From positions 2,666,001 through 2,730,000 of the forward strand of contig OZ345354.1 of NCBI GenBank assembly GCA_977006965.1: a stretch of DNA of 64,000 nt, written 5' to 3'. The notes beneath the pieces are model-generated. The model was given only the letters and a program-made list of their open reading frames with translations. It did not search any database and was not told the DNA's origin. The stretch is from Phymatolithon calcareum (taxonomy: Eukaryota; Rhodophyta; Florideophyceae; Hapalidiales). Position numbers and translations under genes: made by a program. Positions 61,552-64,000 of this stretch are shown here, piece by piece; the stretch's first letter is position 1; every line of letters starts with the position of its first letter.

Positions 61552-64000
61552 CGCCACTACCGCTAAGGCGGGGCGTCTATTCCGAATAATTGCCACACCC
61601 ACATTGATCAATTGGGGGCAAGGCAAATACTTGCTCGCAGCGTGCAATAAGCCTAAGGGCTGCGCTGCAATTGCCGTGCCGACTACCGCCGTGTCAGTAA
61701 CCGTGCTGGGAAGTATTTTTGGCCGCCCTCTGGTCCTGCGTCCGAAGGTGTACAGTCGCTTGTAATATCTTGTTGTAATATCCGGATTCCCTCGGCTCTT
61801 TGAGTCGGATCACCTGTTCTACATTGCTTCGGCCACCCCCTTGGTTGGGGGTCTTGTGTGTTCAGGTCGAGTACGGAAGAAACGATTTTGTACTTGATTG
61901 TCAACGTTCCTAAAAACCTCTGCACCGTTCCTTGGGAAGGCTAGGGTGAAATCCAGTAGCATCTAGCGCGGTAATTAGTTGGCATGGACCCACCGACCGC
62001 TGAACAGCGGCAAATGGCGGACGGGGAGCTGGCCGAGCTCTTCACTGCAGACGAAGTGAAGGAGCTTCGTGGCGAAAATTTGTGCAAGTTCTTTACGGAG
62101 AACTGCAATCAGCGCGACTTGCAGCTCTGTTCTACGGCTGCCCGCGCGCGTGTTCGCGACTACCTCCACAGCCACGATGTGGCTGTTGGAAAGGGGTCTG
62201 GCCAGCCCATCGTGGACTGCTTGCTGAACCTGTTCCCGCCGGCTTCGCCGCAGACTTCTGTTCGCGCGCGCAGTCAAGCTGGAGCTTCGGGGTCTGGCGA
62301 CCCCCGCTCCATGTCGGACAGCTCGCTGCTCGCGCCTGCTTTATCAAAGATGACTGCCGTGCGCGACATTGTTAAGTCGCCGCGACATCCGAGCGACCAG
62401 TATGCCGGACCGCACGAGCCACCATTGCTCTCTACCGTGAAAGAAGCCTTTAGGGCCGACTGCAACGCCTTAAACGTCCCCGAAGACGCTCGCCTGGACG
62501 TCATGTACCGCTTCTTACGCGGTGACGCGCTCAAGCACTTTCGTCGGGCGGTCAGGCCTCTTGCTTCTTCAGCCAACGACGCGTTCCGGCTTCTTGCTGA
62601 GCACTACAACACATCTGCTCACCAACGGAACAATAAGGACGAGTGGAACCGGCTGACTTTCACTTTACTAGCGTCTCACAACCGCGAAAAGAGTGACGCT
62701 GAGGTCCTTCAGCTACTCTACAACCAAGCCCAGGACTTGCAGACCCTGCTGGGTCCGCCTTACACGTCAGACCTTCTACTTTGTGACTTTCTTGTCCGGG
62801 CTACGTCAACTACTCCGTTCGCTCGTCACCTTAAGGACGAAGATGCTGAGCGAAAACCGCATGCTTTGTATACTCAACTTCTAAACGCGATCAACCGTGA
62901 AAACCGGGAGAAAGAACGAGCTCAGGTAGGTGGAGTTACTGCTATTGCAGGCTCCTCCGCAGCTGGACCGTCGTCTCGCTCACTGCCGGGAACGTTTTTC
63001 GTAGATGAGGCCGGCGAGTACGAGATATTCTACACCAACTCGGGCTCGCCCAGTATCCGTCGCCGCGCTATGCGTAACCCACTCCGTGACTTTCGCAACA
63101 GAGGCCGCTCCCGCGGCAGAGGCGGGTTTGCTGGCAACAGACCAGGAGACCAACGACGGTACAACCCTGGCGTCGTGCCGCAGTTCAATAGGAAAGACCA
63201 TACCGGGAACTATATGCTTTGCAATTTATGCAACACCTGGTTCCATCTGATCGCTGACTGCCCGTATCGCACCAAGGCGACGGCCATAATGTTTGAGGAA
63301 GAGCATGTACATCCGGCGGAAGACAAACTTGAGGTCGCTGCGAACGCTGCTGACGACGACAGGCTCAACGATGTAGATGAGCAAGATGAACAGGCGACCG
63401 CATTCTTTGCCCAAGTTGCTGAACACCAAAGTACTCACGCTTTTACTGGAGAAAAATTGCCCTTCTCAGCCCCAATATCTCTGGATATTCACTTCACGGA
63501 GATATCCAGCGTACCGTTCTTGGGTATCTGCATGGACGAAGGCGCTACTGAATCTATCTGCGGCAAGCCACAGTACGAGGCTTACCTCAGAACTGTCCAC
63601 ATTCCAGCGAGCCTAAGCAAGCTCCGCCCTTCCGGAGTACCGCTTCGATTTGGCGGAAAGGGGGACAAGCAACTGGTGTTACCTTCTCTTGGGATAGCCA
63701 CTATACGTTTCCCCGTACAGGGCTACGGGTTTTACGAGTACAAGTCGCATATTGTGGACAACGATGTACCTATGCTCCTTGGTCTACGCCTGCAACGAGA
63801 ACTGAAGGCAACTACCGTCAAAAATGACCAAGGACCCGAGTTCATAGAGTTCCCAAACTTGTTTCGCCTTCCTTTAACCTTCAAGCGTGGCCACCTCTTC
63901 TATGAGTTCCCTGCGAATGAAGTCCTCTTTACTGAGACCGAGCTCTACAAGCTTCATCGAAACCTTGGGCATCCCACCGCAGCAACCACGTTCCGAACTC
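61337..64000 (+). mobile_element. Copia-like LTR retrotransposon, 5' part, cut by the window end
   Basis: A TGTTAGAAGG start at 61337, 647 bp before the gag ATG, resembles the TGTT start of Copia LTRs. The LTR right border and primer-binding site could not be fixed by eye. The coding region runs off the window. Confidence 0.6.
61984..64000 (+). CDS. Gag-protease-(pre-integrase) polyprotein, incomplete at window end
   Basis: The frame from MDPPTAEQRQ is open for 672 codons to the window edge. Gag (about 1-330) is helical with a conserved-looking VKEAFRADCNALNVPEDARL. An RG-rich stretch (FRNRGRSRGRGG, about 375-386) precedes a single zinc knuckle (CNLCNTWFHLIADC, about 412-425). The aspartic protease is marked by GICMDEGATESICG (about 515-528), with Asp-Glu-Gly-Ala where Asp-Thr/Ser-Gly is usual. 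The end reads LYKLHRNLGHPTAATTFRT, the gag-pre-integrase HxxLGHP motif of Copia-type elements. No stop or shift is present, so this copy may be active; integrase and RT lie beyond the window. Confidence 0.85.
   Translation, partial: MDPPTAEQRQMADGELAELFTADEVKELRGENLCKFFTENCNQRDLQLCSTAARARVRDYLHSHDVAVGKGSGQPIVDCLLNLFPPASPQTSVRARSQAGASGSGDPRSMSDSSLLAPALSKMTAVRDIVKSPRHPSDQYAGPHEPPLLSTVKEAFRADCNALNVPEDARLDVMYRFLRGDALKHFRRAVRPLASSANDAFRLLAEHYNTSAHQRNNKDEWNRLTFTLLASHNREKSDAEVLQLLYNQAQDLQTLLGPPYTSDLLLCDFLVRATSTTPFARHLKDEDAERKPHALYTQLLNAINRENREKERAQVGGVTAIAGSSAAGPSSRSLPGTFFVDEAGEYEIFYTNSGSPSIRRRAMRNPLRDFRNRGRSRGRGGFAGNRPGDQRRYNPGVVPQFNRKDHTGNYMLCNLCNTWFHLIADCPYRTKATAIMFEEEHVHPAEDKLEVAANAADDDRLNDVDEQDEQATAFFAQVAEHQSTHAFTGEKLPFSAPISLDIHFTEISSVPFLGICMDEGATESICGKPQYEAYLRTVHIPASLSKLRPSGVPLRFGGKGDKQLVLPSLGIATIRFPVQGYGFYEYKSHIVDNDVPMLLGLRLQRELKATTVKNDQGPEFIEFPNLFRLPLTFKRGHLFYEFPANEVLFTETELYKLHRNLGHPTAATTFRT

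Overview
The window looks like a repeat-rich stretch of a eukaryotic nuclear genome, most likely a red (florideophyte-type) alga. The reasons are: short, mostly intronless housekeeping genes; a kinase resembling the thylakoid STN7/STN8 group behind a basic, plastid-like leader; two-repeat MYB proteins with the THAQKY/F signature; and mobile elements far outweighing genes. The lineage is inferred; no rRNA, tRNA or organellar marker is visible. There is no bacterial operon structure, CRISPR array or phage.

Layout. 1-7 kb: a Tnp2-like transposase (minus strand) and a complete hAT element (4451-7061) whose transposase carries one in-frame stop. 7-10 kb: a TTAGTGAC repeat cluster and a decayed piggyBac-like transposase. 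10.3-12.3 kb: a spliced gene with ionotropic-glutamate-receptor-like topology. 12.4-15.6 kb: rearranged, dead LINE fragments. 16.8-21.4 kb: a full-length PAT/DIRS-type tyrosine-recombinase retrotransposon with split direct repeats. 22.9-27.4 kb: a host island with RRS1, a two-repeat SHAQKYF-type MYB and an STN7/8-like kinase. 29.05-32.9 kb: a PIF/Harbinger element (A) with an intact-looking transposase and a partner ORF. 35.8-43.4 kb: a GTPase/coiled-coil/Sel1 gene pair. The intact member is at 41.7-43.4 kb. The other is a pseudogene interrupted by an internally deleted hAT copy with a perfect 8-bp target duplication. An 867-bp hAT-like MITE and a MULE remnant with large palindromes lie between them. 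45-50.5 kb: two intact host genes, a secreted malectin/malectin/propeller/IPT protein and a PIRH2-type CHY/CTCHY/RING ubiquitin ligase. 50.5-55.2 kb: AT-rich intergenic DNA with a 327-bp hAT-like MITE. 55.2-58.9 kb: a second, degenerate Harbinger element (B). 59.1-61.5 kb: an 824-codon orphan ORF, probably clipped at its 3' end by the Copia-like LTR retrotransposon whose gag-protease-pre-integrase frame then runs off the window end.

How it fits together. The host genes are ordinary single units and show no shared pathway. The transposons supply most of the structure, and several are bounded to the base by their target duplications. The observations most worth pursuing are: the GTPase-coiled coil-Sel1 family with homogenised 38-residue repeats (receptor-like architecture); the conserved second protein of the two Harbinger elements; the orphan ORF at 59 kb; the receptor-like gene with two in-phase alternative donors; and the foldback palindromes of the MULE remnant.
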